A program made the translations under genes and the position numbers. From CAVUXJ01 sp963814975 (GTDB taxonomy: Bacteria; Acidobacteriota; Vicinamibacteria; Vicinamibacterales; CAVVIG01), in NCBI GenBank assembly GCA_963814975.1, contig CAWFFB010000021.1, forward strand, positions 1-64,000: a stretch of DNA of 64,000 nt, written 5' to 3'. The notes below the pieces were generated by a model. That model did not search any database, was not told where the DNA came from, and worked only from the letters and a program-made list of their open reading frames with translations. This document shows, one piece after another, positions 49,300 to 56,913 of this stretch. Within the stretch, counting starts at the first letter, position 1; the number at the start of each line of letters is the position of its first letter.

Positions 49300-49518
49300 T
49301 CACCAGCCGAGTCGGAGGGCGTACCAGAGGGACGCGCCGATCAGCGTGCCAACGCCCACGAGGGTCGTCAGGCTGGTCGCAAAATAGGGGTACACCATCA
49401 ACGCGAGGCCGGCCACGAGCTGCGGCCAGCGGTCCTGCTTCTTGCCGTAGCTGAAGAGGACGAACCCGAAGCCGCTGGGCACCAGCGACAGAAGTAGCCA
49501 GGCCGGATCGATGCTCAT
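49300..49518 (-). CDS. Small two-TM membrane protein
   Basis: The protein has 72 residues from ATG 49518, which overlaps the stop of the upstream GT39 gene (ATGA), so it is the second gene of that operon. Two hydrophobic helices are seen ('WLLLSLVPSGFGFVLFSYG', 'LTTLVGVGTLIGASLWYAL') separated by a 'KKQDRWPQLVAGLALMVYPYF' segment. The pattern SGFGFVLFSYGKKQ with a PQL...MVYPYF turn is a conserved short membrane family of unknown function. It may assist the GT39 enzyme. Intact. Confidence 0.75.
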   Translation of the reverse strand: MSIDPAWLLLSLVPSGFGFVLFSYGKKQDRWPQLVAGLALMVYPYFATSLTTLVGVGTLIGASLWYALRLGW

Positions 49519-51149
49519 TTCACATGGCTGCGCTTCAAGATATAGACGTGACCCGAAGGCCCGAGCCATCGCCCATAACCGAAGGTTTGCAGTACGTGCG
49601 ACCCTTCAGGCACGTCGTTGGCGATTTCGTACGGGAGCAGGTTGTCGCCGTTCACCCAGGGGATCTCGATGTCGCCCTTCGCATTGCGGTACGCGTGCTC
49701 GGGGTGAACATACTGGAGCCAGCCGTTGACGATGTAGCCGCCGTTGATGTCGCGGGCGGGGACGCCCGCCTGATTGAGCGTGTCGACGGCTGCCCACAGG
49801 GCGCGGTTGTAACTCAGGTGATCCCTGATTCCCGCGATGGTGACGATCAGCACGATCATCAAGCAGGCTGCTGCGGTGGGGCGGTGGAGCCGTGGACGCG
49901 CGGCCAGGAGCACGGCGATCGCGTAGGGGACCAGCACGAGCGCGTAGCGATCGTTGATCAGCCAGATGAGCGCCATCAGCAGGAAGTGACCTCCCATCGC
50001 GACGATCAGGAAGAGCTCCCCCGGCGTCCAGCGGCGTCCGATCACCGCTGCCGCGGCTGTCGCCAGGGAGCACGCGCCCACGACCAGGGCGGTCCAGCAG
50101 ACGACGGCGGACACCGGGGGCAGGGTGTAATTGGGCACCAGCAGCGACGTTCCACCCAGCTCGTTCAAGGCCCATGTCGACCCGGTCATCAGGGGGAGAG
50201 GATAGCGAAGACCTGCCGCGTACAAGGCAGCCAACAAGAGGACCAGCGAGACGGAGTACATGCTCGCGCGCCGGACGGTACGCGGTCCAAGACAGGCGAT
50301 CGCGAGCGGCAGCAGCGCGAGACCCAGGGTGCCCGCCATCAGGGCCAGCGTTTCGCCGAGCATCCGCGGCAGCAGCGGCAGCGCAAACTGCAACATCTCG
50401 ATCCGATCCGACGTCGTGTCGCCGACCCATGTCAGATCGGCGCTGTAAAAGATATGCGAACGGTACCACCACCACACGGCCGCGAACACCCCGAGCGGGG
50501 GCAAGGCGAGGGCCCACCGGAAATGTTGGCGCCCCCAGCCGTCTTTGCCCAGCAGGAGAGTCAGGAACATCGCCACCGGCGTGACGACCGCGACCATCCG
50601 CACCCCCGCGGCCGCAGACGCGAACGCCATTGCCGTGATGAGCCACGGCACGCTCCGCAGCCTCGTGGCCCGAACCATCGCGAAGCTTGCGAAGATCGTG
50701 AGGCTGACGAACGGCACATCGCTCATGAAGGTGACGCTCAGCAGGGCGAAGATGGGATAGACGCCGAGCGCGGCCGTTCCGAGGCGCGCATCGCCCCGCG
50801 GGACTTCCAGATCCCTGAGCATCAGGTAGAGTCCGCACAGGCCCGCAACCGCCAGGAGCCAGGTCGAGATCCGGAGCGCCACGAACGAAAATCCGATCGG
50901 CAGGCATACCAGCCAGCCCCACAGGATCTGCACGATATTGGCGTTGTTGGTGAGTTCCGGCACCAGGAGACCGCCGCCGTTCAGGAGGTTCTCTACCGAC
51001 CACGCGTACACCCAGTCGTCGAGAAACGGCGTGTTCTGAAACGGCTGAAGGAGCAGGGTGACGACCACCGATGCGACGACAATGAGCAGACAGTCGCGTT
51101 GCCGGTCGCTCGGCGGCCAGCCTGTGATCCCGGTGAAAACGCGTGACAT
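49515..51149 (-). CDS. GT39/ArnT-like integral membrane glycosyltransferase
   Basis: The protein has 544 residues from ATG 51149. After a short N-terminus come about eleven TM helices. The catalytic acidic loop is 'FLDDWVYAWSVENLLNGGG' (D-D-W, as in GT39/ArnT enzymes), followed by 'RISTWLLAVAGLCGLYLML' and 'VTFMSDVPFVSLTIFASF'. The C-terminal soluble domain is short ('GYIVNGWLQYVHPEHAYRN', 'GSHVLQTFGYGRWLG'). It uses a polyprenyl-phosphate sugar at the periplasmic face. It is intact and its stop overlaps the small membrane gene. It differs from the GT39 at 20.6 kb in sequence, so the genome has at least two. Acceptor unknown. Confidence 0.87.
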   Translation of the reverse strand: MSRVFTGITGWPPSDRQRDCLLIVVASVVVTLLLQPFQNTPFLDDWVYAWSVENLLNGGGLLVPELTNNANIVQILWGWLVCLPIGFSFVALRISTWLLAVAGLCGLYLMLRDLEVPRGDARLGTAALGVYPIFALLSVTFMSDVPFVSLTIFASFAMVRATRLRSVPWLITAMAFASAAAGVRMVAVVTPVAMFLTLLLGKDGWGRQHFRWALALPPLGVFAAVWWWYRSHIFYSADLTWVGDTTSDRIEMLQFALPLLPRMLGETLALMAGTLGLALLPLAIACLGPRTVRRASMYSVSLVLLLAALYAAGLRYPLPLMTGSTWALNELGGTSLLVPNYTLPPVSAVVCWTALVVGACSLATAAAAVIGRRWTPGELFLIVAMGGHFLLMALIWLINDRYALVLVPYAIAVLLAARPRLHRPTAAACLMIVLIVTIAGIRDHLSYNRALWAAVDTLNQAGVPARDINGGYIVNGWLQYVHPEHAYRNAKGDIEIPWVNGDNLLPYEIANDVPEGSHVLQTFGYGRWLGPSGHVYILKRSHVK

Positions 51150-51650
51150 GGATATCGTGCGGATGATGGTCTGGGGATTCTCCCACACTCGCCCAGCTGC
51201 CATTCCGGACGAGGAGTTTTCCCGGCAGATTGTCGAGTACCAAGGGGCGAAGGTGTGCGTCCGGCTGAAGCCGGACACTGCGTGCTCCATCGGAGCGATT
51301 TCCCTAAGGGGCACTGAAGGTGGAGGCGTGCGGTCCGGCTGCCGCCTCCGCGCGCGAAGTGCTCTCCGGCGAGCCTCGCCGAAGCCTTCGGCGAGGGCGG
51401 GAAGGCGGAAAGTCCTGCCTCACGAGGTATTCGCGGCCGTCACGGCACCTCCCGGGCGATCCGTGTATAGTGGATCCATCACCCAGAACTGAGCCTGCCA
51501 GCGTCCGAGCAGTGCACCCCGGCACTATAAGGGTGCGCGCCGACCGGCCCAACTTTGGTCTGTGCGGGGCGCAACTCGCGCTCACACCCGAGAACAACCT
51601 TTCGTCCGCCGGCGACTGGCGGCCTGCGCGCGTAGCGCGCGAACGGAGAC
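51150..51650. other. 500-bp gene-free stretch: MITE-like copy and possible leader/sRNA
   Basis: The first half (51,253-51,420) is a diverged reverse-orientation copy of the 115-bp palindromic element. After a TATAGT -10-like box at 51,464-51,469 comes about 180 bp with several stems (e.g. GGCACTATAAGGGTGC, GCGCGCGTAGCGCGC) up to a small gene. This could be a long 5' leader or a small RNA; no known RNA family is recognised. Confidence 0.45.
51253..51420. repeat. Diverged copy of the palindromic MITE-like element (reverse)
   Basis: GTCCGGCTGAAGCCGGAC (51,258-51,275) and CGAGCCTCGCCGAAGCCTTC (51,374-51,393) match the reversed element of 48,490-48,604 with a 75-bp insertion. The ends are not a clean terminal inverted repeat here. 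Confidence 0.55.
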
Positions 51651-51788
51651 ATGAAGATGTCGAGACGTAATGGCGATCGGGCGAGATTTCAGAAGGACCG
51701 GAAGCGCAAGATGCTGCACCGGCAGCGGATCCAGGAGCTCTTGAAGGCACACCGCCTGCCGCCGCCCGTTCCCACTCCACCTGAGTGA
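51651..51788 (+). CDS. Small basic protein, 45 residues
   Basis: The frame reads MKMSRRNGDRARFQKDRKRK (first 20) and continues 'MLHRQRIQELLKAHRLPPP'. It is very basic, with a 'S-R-x-N-G-D-x-A-R-F-x-x-x-R-K-x-K' pattern that I recognise as a recurrent short protein in Acidobacteriota and related soil bacteria; function unknown, nucleic-acid binding is plausible from the charge. A second ATG at 51,657 would give 43 residues. No strong Shine-Dalgarno sequence (CGGAGAC). It lies 40 bp before the end of the convergent PAP2 gene and 1 bp after the stem-rich leader. Confidence 0.55.
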   Translation: MKMSRRNGDRARFQKDRKRKMLHRQRIQELLKAHRLPPPVPTPPE

Positions 51789-51827
51789 CGGGTCTTCAAA
51801 ATGTGAAATCTCGAGCCTGAAACCTGA

Positions 51828-52589
51828 TCAGGCCTCTCCCGCCTTGGCCTTTTCCGCCGTCATGCCCGTGCGGGCTTCGAAGTGCTGCGCGGCGAGCCAG
51901 CAGATTGACGCCCACATGAACCCGATCAGCCAGCCGCCGATGACGTCTGTCGGGTAATGCACGCCGAGGTAGACGCGGCTGACCCCCACGAGCGCGGTCA
52001 GGAGCATCGCCATCCCGAGACAATACAGCTTGGTGAGGCGGCTCTCGGCGAAGCGCATCAGCAAGGCGCCGAGTGTCAGGTAGACGATCGCGGATTCCAT
52101 GGCGTGCCCGCTCGGAAAGCTCGTCGAGTAGACCGCGCGCAGGTGCGGAACAACCGCGGGACGCGGCCGGTTGAACGCGTTCTTCAGGGCGATGGTCACG
52201 AACTCGGCGCTGATGCAGGCCACCCACACAAACAACGCGGTGCGGTAGCGCGCCTGGAAGAGGAGAAACCCGACGACCGCGAAGACGACGAGGAACAGGA
52301 CGGCCGGTCCGCCGATGGCCGTCAGGTCGAACAGCACGGATTCCATCCACTCGGGGCCGATCGGCTTGGAGGGATCGCTGGGACTCCGCAGCGCCTGCAG
52401 GATCTTCGTGTCGAAGGCGAGCGTGTCGCCCTCGGTCACCTCTCCCGCGAGCTTCAGGAACAACAAGAGGAACACGCAGGCGCCGAGCCCGACCAGCAGC
52501 CAGTGCAACTCCCGCCGGTCGAGCTTCCGGAGCTCGAGCCAGGGGAGCGTCCACCAGCGGCCGCGCCTTGCCCGGGATGCACTGGGCAT
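51828..52589 (-). CDS. PAP2-superfamily membrane phosphatase
   Basis: The protein has 253 residues from ATG 52589 with five or six TM helices. The three phosphatase motifs are complete: 'ALKNAFNRPRP' (K-x6-RP), 'STSFPSGHAMESA' (PSGH) and 'VGVSRVYLGVHYPTDVIGG' (S-R-x5-H-x3-D). It hydrolyses lipid phosphates such as undecaprenyl pyrophosphate or phosphatidic acid at the membrane outer leaflet. It stands alone on the minus strand. With several polyprenyl-phosphate-using glycosyltransferases in the window, undecaprenyl-PP recycling is a natural role. Intact. Confidence 0.94.
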   Translation of the reverse strand: MPSASRARRGRWWTLPWLELRKLDRRELHWLLVGLGACVFLLLFLKLAGEVTEGDTLAFDTKILQALRSPSDPSKPIGPEWMESVLFDLTAIGGPAVLFLVVFAVVGFLLFQARYRTALFVWVACISAEFVTIALKNAFNRPRPAVVPHLRAVYSTSFPSGHAMESAIVYLTLGALLMRFAESRLTKLYCLGMAMLLTALVGVSRVYLGVHYPTDVIGGWLIGFMWASICWLAAQHFEARTGMTAEKAKAGEA

Positions 52590-52668
52590 TCGACAGGATT
52601 CGTATCAGGAAGCGCCAGACCAGAGGCGCTGCTTTAGCTATCGGCCTTCAGTCGTCAGCTCGAGCCGA

Positions 52669-53118
52669 CTACTCCTTGCGCACGGCGGCCGAAACCTTCA
52701 GCATGGCTCCGCCGTCGGTGGTCAACGTCAGCGATACCATGTCGCCGTCCTTGAGGGGCCGCTTGAGATCCGTCAAGAGCAGATACACGCCCTTCGGATC
52801 CATCGCAAGGCCGCCGAAGGCCGGCACACTGAGAGTCTTCTTGACTTGCCCCTGTGCGTCGCTGCTGCCGGTTTTGTCGCGGAACTCCACCTTGCCGGCC
52901 ACATCCGTGGCGACTGACGTCAGGTAGATATCGTACTGCGTAGGATTATCGACCGCGACGAACGCAGCGGCCGAGGTTTCGCCGGCCGCCGGCGTTTTCA
53001 CCCAGCCGTTCGACGCTTCAACGCTCTTCTCCTGGCCGGCAAGGACCTGACCTATCCCGGACCCCGCGTACACGGCGACGATTCCAAGTCCGACCAGCCA
53101 GTTCGCTACGCGACGCAT
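52669..53118 (-). CDS. PCu(A)C-like (DUF461) periplasmic protein lacking copper ligands
   Basis: The protein has 149 residues from ATG 53118 with a GAGGAGG ribosome-binding site 6 nt upstream. The signal peptide ends near VLAGQ. The mature domain is PCu(A)C-like: 'EASNGWVKTPAAGETSAAAF', 'VDNPTQYDIYLTSVATDVA', 'KTLSVPAFGGLAMDPKGVYLLLTDLKRPLKDGD' (in part), 'SLTLTTDGGAMLKVSAAV'. The canonical Cu(I) ligands, the His/Met pairs in H-M-x10-M-x21-H-x-M, are replaced (VEFRDKTG and GVYLLLTDL). So either it does not carry copper or uses other residues. It is followed on the minus strand by nothing closer than 80 bp. Confidence 0.82.
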   Translation of the reverse strand: MRRVANWLVGLGIVAVYAGSGIGQVLAGQEKSVEASNGWVKTPAAGETSAAAFVAVDNPTQYDIYLTSVATDVAGKVEFRDKTGSSDAQGQVKKTLSVPAFGGLAMDPKGVYLLLTDLKRPLKDGDMVSLTLTTDGGAMLKVSAAVRKE

Positions 53119-53144
53119 GTATCCTCCTCGGGCAACGAGTATCT

Positions 53145-53243
53145 TTAAAAGTCTCAAGTCGCAAGTCGCAAGTTTCAGTCTCAGGCTCAAATCTCGAAGA
53201 CACACGGTTCGTTGAGACTTGACACGTGAGACTTGCGCCTTTC
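53145..53243. repeat. Inverted word array (TCTCAAGTCGCAAG / GAGACTTG)
   Basis: The left arm has AGTCTCAAGTCGCAAGTCGC-type words (53,149-53,172), and the right arm has GAGACTTGACACGTGAGACTTG (53,214-53,235; in parts: GAGACTTGACACGTGAGACT). The arms are largely complementary. It lies between the PCu(A)C-like gene and its downstream-coded neighbour. Confidence 0.6.
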
Positions 53244-53271
53244 TTTATTCTGCATCATCTGCGCGGACATT

Positions 53272-53916
53272 TCACGAGTGAGATTGCAGCCGCGGGACGT
53301 CTGAAGGGATTCCTCCTGCACGCCCGGGCAGCAGGGAGAGGCCGACCACGAAGAGCACAAAGGTAAAGAACGCGAGGTAACCCGTTATCGGATGGAATGT
53401 GTCCTGCGTGAGCGTGCCGAGCGTCAGGCCCTCCAGCATCACCAGCAGGATACGTTGCAGCCGCCCGCCGGCCGGGTCCGAGATCGCGGCGAGCACGATA
53501 AATTTGAGGACGAAGGCCGAGCCGAATGTGACCGCGAGACTTCGCAACGTGCGAACGCGATCGGAGGAGGCCGCCATCGTGTTCAGCAGCAGAACGAACA
53601 GGAACACGCTGAACAGAAGCCGCGGGAGCCCCGATTCGGGCGTCGCCAGGTTGAAGACCTGCGCCGAAGCGAGAAACGTCGCGATCAGTACAACCAGCCC
53701 GTTCAGATTCGCCGCCGTGGAACGCCCGGCATTCATGAGGCGCTCAGGCGCGAGGACGCCGCTTCTGATCAGGATGCCCAGTAGCAGCATGGCCAGCACG
53801 AGCCCGACCAGCGGCGGCGGCATCAGGATCACGTGCTCGGCGACGCGCAACCCGCCGAGAAACGTCACCGTGAGCATGATGAGGGGGAGATAGAACGCCT
53901 CGACAGCGATACTCAT
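53272..53916 (-). CDS. Integral membrane protein of unknown function
   Basis: The protein has 214 residues with about six TM helices ('FYLPLIMLTVTFLGGL', 'LVGLVLAMLLLGILIRSGVL', 'LNGLVVLIATFLASAQVFNL', 'LFSVFLFVLLLNTMA', 'SAFVLKFIVLAAISD', 'FFTFVLFVVGLSLLPG'). No charged catalytic motif is seen. ATG 53916 overlaps the stop of the upstream TPR-like gene (ATGA), so it is co-transcribed with the 53.9-54.4 kb membrane protein and the DUF3096 gene. I do not recognise the family. Confidence 0.75.
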   Translation of the reverse strand: MSIAVEAFYLPLIMLTVTFLGGLRVAEHVILMPPPLVGLVLAMLLLGILIRSGVLAPERLMNAGRSTAANLNGLVVLIATFLASAQVFNLATPESGLPRLLFSVFLFVLLLNTMAASSDRVRTLRSLAVTFGSAFVLKFIVLAAISDPAGGRLQRILLVMLEGLTLGTLTQDTFHPITGYLAFFTFVLFVVGLSLLPGRAGGIPSDVPRLQSHS

Positions 53917-54413
53917 TTGCGTCGCCGGAGCGCGTTGAACGGGTTCAGGTCCGAAGGGTCGCTCCGCAGGCCCGCTTCGATCTCGCCCTTCAACTCTCCC
54001 GGGCTTCGTAAGGCGAAGTCAGGCTCATCGATCACCAAAGTGCCGCGCGGATCCAGTGCGATTGCCTGGTTGACGGCGTCCAGTCCCTGGGCGAACAACA
54101 TGTCGTCGTCATACAGGAGTCCCCAGCCCTCCCGGTAAAAGGTGTACGCGATGAAGAACCGGGTCCGCGCGTCCTGGTGGCCGGGATCGGCGCGCTCGAA
54201 CGCGAGTCTCGCAGCCGTGAACTGATCGTTGCGGAACAACCGCAGGCCTTCATCGAACGCTTGCTGGTTGATGCGGTAGGTGCCGAGGCTCGCCGTCAAC
54301 CCGCCGGCCACCTCGGCGACCGACTGCGGCTGACGAACGTACATCCAGACGATGAAAGCGCCATAGCCGGCGACCATCGCCAGGCCGAACGTCCGTGCCA
54401 CGGCCTCGCGCAT
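53913..54413 (-). CDS. TM-anchored protein with a TPR-like region
   Basis: The protein has 166 residues from ATG 54413. One TM helix (about residues 9-25, 'FGLAMVAGYGAFIVWMYV'), then a helical TPR-like region ('FDEGLRLFRNDQFTAARLAFERADP', 'TRFFIAYTFYREGW', 'GLDAVNQAIALDP'; in parts). It overlaps the downstream membrane gene as ATGA and starts 17 bp after the DUF3096 gene. It could be a membrane-tethered adaptor. Family unknown. Confidence 0.75.
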   Translation of the reverse strand: MREAVARTFGLAMVAGYGAFIVWMYVRQPQSVAEVAGGLTASLGTYRINQQAFDEGLRLFRNDQFTAARLAFERADPGHQDARTRFFIAYTFYREGWGLLYDDDMLFAQGLDAVNQAIALDPRGTLVIDEPDFALRSPGELKGEIEAGLRSDPSDLNPFNALRRRK

Positions 54414-54430
54414 GTTATCGACGTGGCGGA

Positions 54431-54580
54431 CTAGCGGATCGCGAGAACCCCGAGCCCAAGGAGCCCGGACAGAATGAGATATATGGCGACGAGGTAGTTC
54501 AGAATACGTGGAAACACCAGGATGAGCAGGCCAAAGACGATCGCAAGCGCCGGGTTGAGGTTGGCTGCCGAGATGATCAT
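54431..54580 (-). CDS. DUF3096 small membrane protein
   Basis: The frame encodes 49 residues, starting 'MIISAANLNPALAIVFGLLI' and continuing 'LVFPRILNYLVAIYLILSG', with a final 'LLGLGVLAIR'. The 'NLNPALAIVFG...VFPRILNYLVAIYL' pattern matches the short DUF3096 family, two TM helices of unknown role. It is preceded by no strong ribosome-binding site but lies 17 bp upstream of the TPR-like gene on the minus strand, so they are probably one operon. Confidence 0.8.
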   Translation of the reverse strand: MIISAANLNPALAIVFGLLILVFPRILNYLVAIYLILSGLLGLGVLAIR

Positions 54581-54688
54581 ACCGATGCTCCTGTCACCGA
54601 ACTGGAACCTGGATCGCAGTATACGCGGCCGTGCCCTGCAGAGTTGGCGCTGCCAGCCGTGTTCATGTCTTTCTCGTCCCTTCCGACA

Positions 54689-55093
54689 CTAGACGAGGGT
54701 TGAAGTGCAGAACGCACAGCGTCTCGCCGCGATGGGCACCTCGCTCAAACAGTCCGGACACTTTTTCGTCGTCGGATCGGGTGGTGGCTCCCCCGCGCCC
54801 GCCGCGCCGCGATGGCGTTCACCGGCACGATGACGAAGAAGTACACGGCAGCCGAAATCAGGACGAACGCGAGCAACGCGTTGATGAAGTCGCCAATCAG
54901 GAACTGGCTGCCGTTGACGGTGAAGGTAATCGCTGAAAAATCAGGTTGCGCCGACGACCGCGGCGATCAGCGGAGTGAGCAGGTCCTTGACCATCGCGGC
55001 AACCACGGCGCCGAACGCGCCGCCGATGACGACGGCGACGGCCAGGTCGATGACGTTGCCGCGCATTAGGAACTGACGGAAACCTTTGAGCAT
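54689..55093 (-). CDS. mscL: Large-conductance mechanosensitive channel MscL with C-terminal zinc ribbon (two frameshifts)
   Basis: ATG 55093 starts 'MLKGFRQFLMRGNVIDLAVA', the MscL N-helix and TM1, then 'VVIGGAFGAVVAAMVKDLLTPL'; in part. A frame change near 54,946 continues with the periplasmic loop and TM2 'FTVNGSQFLIGDFINALLAFVLISAAVYFF' (in part), 'VIVPVNAIAARRAR'. A second near 54,795, in a G-run, leads to a C-terminal extension 'PPPDPTTKKCPDCLSEVPIAARRCAFC', a CxxC...CxxC zinc ribbon (in part), and TAG at 54689. Reconstructed length is about 134 residues. MscL opens at membrane tension near lysis. The zinc-ribbon tail occurs in some MscL proteins and may allow regulated assembly. Indels in such a conserved gene support the consensus-error reading. 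Confidence 0.87.
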
Positions 55094-55439
55094 GTGGTTC
55101 CCCCTCGAAGTGTTTTAGGCGGCCTGAGGCTTCCGAGCTTTCCGGCGCTTCCCGCCTTCCGCAAGGCTTCGGCGAGGTCACGCCGAAGTTCGTCGGAAGT
55201 ATAGGCGAACGAAGGTGGACAGCGAGCCTTACCGAAGCTCGCCTGCCGTGGTGCGGGCGTAGGCGGGAAGGTCCGCACGGGCAACAGACGTAGTGTAGAC
55301 CGTCAGGGGGCGGCGTCTGGGGCTGGCTGAATGGGGGCTTCCCTGAGCGTGCGCCCCAAGGTTCGCCAACGGCTGGGGCGTCGTGCGGGCGGAGCCGGAG
55401 CGGCCCGCACGGCGCCAGGCGGACGGTCGCGCCCGCGGT
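55094..55439. other. 346-bp gene-free stretch with MITE-like copy
   Basis: It contains a third copy of the palindromic element (55,128-55,275), a GTGCGGGC-rich inverted segment (55,383-55,420) and no supported gene. Confidence 0.45.
55128..55275. repeat. Third, diverged copy of the palindromic element
   Basis: CGCCTTCCGCAAGGCTTCGG (55,149-55,168) and CGAGGTCACGCCGAAG match the CGCCGAAGGCTTCGGCGAGG centre of the element at 48,490-48,604 in the same orientation; its ends are degraded. Confidence 0.5.
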
Positions 55440-56345
55440 TCAGCGTTGTTTGATGAAGGTGCCATTCCGCAGCTCGGCGACCGCCTGCTGCAGCTGTGCC
55501 TGAGTGTTCATCACGATCGGCCCGTACCACGCGACCGGTTCTTCGATCGGCTTCCCGGACACCAGCAGGAACCGGATGCCTTCGTCTCCCGCCTGCACGA
55601 CGATCTCGTCTCCGCTGTCGAACAGCACGAGCGAGCGGTTTCCCGTATCGTCGCGCTTCACCGCATCGCTTCCGTCGACCTGTTCGGTCAAGACCCCTCT
55701 GGGCTCGGAGGCGTCGCGGAACGTGCCCGAGCCCGCGAAGACGTACGCGAACGCGTGCCGGGACGGCTCCACCGCCAGCCGTTTGCGCTGACCCGGTGGC
55801 ACCGACACATCGATATATCGCGGGTCGGCCGCCACCCCTTCCACGGGCCCTCGTTTCCCCCAGAAGTCTCCCACGATCACTCTCACCCGCGTTCCATCGT
55901 CGTCCACGACCTCGGGTATTGCCTGCGCGGGCACGTCCTGGTACCGGGGCGCGGTCATCTTAAGGGACGCTGGGAGGTTCGCCCAGAGCTGGAAGCCATG
56001 CATCCGGCCCTGCGGGTCGCCCTTGGGCATCTCCTGGTGCATGATGCCGCTCCCCGCGGTCATCCACTGCACGTCGCCCGCGCCGAGGCTGCCCCGGTTG
56101 CCCAGGCTGTCGCCGTGTTCGACGTTGCCCGCCAGCACGTAGGTGATGGTCTCGATCCCGCGGTGCGGGTGCCACGGAAAGCCGGCGAGATAGTCGTCCG
56201 GGTTGTCGTTGCGGAAATCGTCGAACAGCAGAAACGGATCGAAATCGGTCGTGTTGCCGAAGCCAAACGCGCGCTGGAGCTTGACGCCGGCCCCTTCGAG
56301 ATGGGGGCGCGCGGGCTGCACGCGTTTGACAGCTCGAATCGACAT
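55440..56345 (-). CDS. Pirin family protein
   Basis: The protein has 301 residues from ATG 56345. The pirin cupin N-domain is complete with the iron ligands: His in 'FPWHPHRGIETITYVL' (two His), His in 'NVEHGDSLGN' and Glu/His in 'GSGIMHQEMPKGDPQ' and the motif 'GDVQWMTAGSGI'. The C-domain has 'YIDVSVPPGQRKRLAVEPSR' and ends 'ELRNGTFIKQR'. Pirins bind one metal and some oxidise flavonoids or act as transcription cofactors. It is divergent from an HxlR regulator with a shared control region, which is likely to regulate it. Intact. Confidence 0.95.
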   Translation of the reverse strand: MSIRAVKRVQPARPHLEGAGVKLQRAFGFGNTTDFDPFLLFDDFRNDNPDDYLAGFPWHPHRGIETITYVLAGNVEHGDSLGNRGSLGAGDVQWMTAGSGIMHQEMPKGDPQGRMHGFQLWANLPASLKMTAPRYQDVPAQAIPEVVDDDGTRVRVIVGDFWGKRGPVEGVAADPRYIDVSVPPGQRKRLAVEPSRHAFAYVFAGSGTFRDASEPRGVLTEQVDGSDAVKRDDTGNRSLVLFDSGDEIVVQAGDEGIRFLLVSGKPIEEPVAWYGPIVMNTQAQLQQAVAELRNGTFIKQR

Positions 56346-56400
56346 GATCGGTGCCTCCTGGATCCCTGAGCGGCGTGCGCGCCGTTCAGGCATGAACTAT

Positions 56401-56444
56401 ATTATATATATCGACTACCTGTCAAGAAGCTACTTGTAACAAGT
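56401..56444. promoter_or_regulatory. Divergent promoter with palindromic operator
   Basis: TATATT/TATATA runs (56,396-56,411) can serve as -10 elements in both directions. Downstream toward hxlR are CTACCTGTCAAG (56,415) and CTACTTGTAACAAG (56,430), two half-similar sites, the second containing the perfect palindrome ACTTGT-A-ACAAGT (56,432-56,444). They are good candidates for the HxlR binding site controlling both genes. Confidence 0.5.
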
Positions 56445-56850
56445 GCACCGAAGCGGTATCCTGCCGATTGTGACGCACGACCGGCGATCCCGGACTCCCG
56501 CGCGCGCCCTGTGCGGGCGGTTCCATCGAGCCAGCGAGCTGATCGGGCGGCGATGGACCGGCGCGATCATTTTCGTGCTGTTGGGGTCGGCGTGCCGCTA
56601 CGCCACGTTGCGGGACGCCATCCCCGACATCACCGATCGGATGCTGAGCGAACGGCTGCAGGAACTGGAACAGGAGGGGCTCGTCGAACGCACCGTCGTA
56701 CCGGACACGCCTGTCCGCGTCGAGTATGCACTCACCAGAAAGGGAAGGGCTCTGCGGCCGGCGATCGACGCGATCGCCGACTGGTCCCATACCTGGGTAA
56801 AGGCGCCGAAGAGCACACGAAAAGTCTCAAGCCTGAAGTCTCAAGCCTGA
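56443..56850 (+). CDS. HxlR-type winged-helix regulator
   Basis: The protein has about 126-135 residues. GTG 56470 (VTHDRRSRTPARALCGRF) is preferred over GTG 56443, which overlaps the operator palindrome; neither has a strong ribosome-binding site. The HxlR domain is clear: 'ALCGRFHRASELIGRRWTGAIIFVLLGS', in part, with Cys near the start (often redox-active in YodB/HypR members), recognition helix 'ITDRMLSERLQELEQEGLVER', and wing 'TPVRVEYALTRKGRAL'. It likely controls the divergent pirin gene in response to quinones or aldehydes. Its last residues (KVSSLKSQA) are encoded by a word array, so the array has fixed its stop codon. Confidence 0.85.
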   Translation: MHRSGILPIVTHDRRSRTPARALCGRFHRASELIGRRWTGAIIFVLLGSACRYATLRDAIPDITDRMLSERLQELEQEGLVERTVVPDTPVRVEYALTRKGRALRPAIDAIADWSHTWVKAPKSTRKVSSLKSQA

Positions 56851-56910
56851 AGTCTCAAGGACTATCCAGGTCAGCCCTTGAGGACTGAGACTTGAGACTT
56901 TCGAGCTTCG
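56819..56910. repeat. Inverted word array (AAGTCTCAAGCCTG / CTGAGACTTGAGAC)
   Basis: Three AGTCTCAAGCCTGA words (56,821-56,860) face ACTGAGACTTGAGACTTTCG (56,885-56,904); the arms are complementary. The left arm encodes the end of the HxlR protein. It lies between that gene and the following reverse gene. Confidence 0.6.
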
Positions 56911-56913
56911 CAG

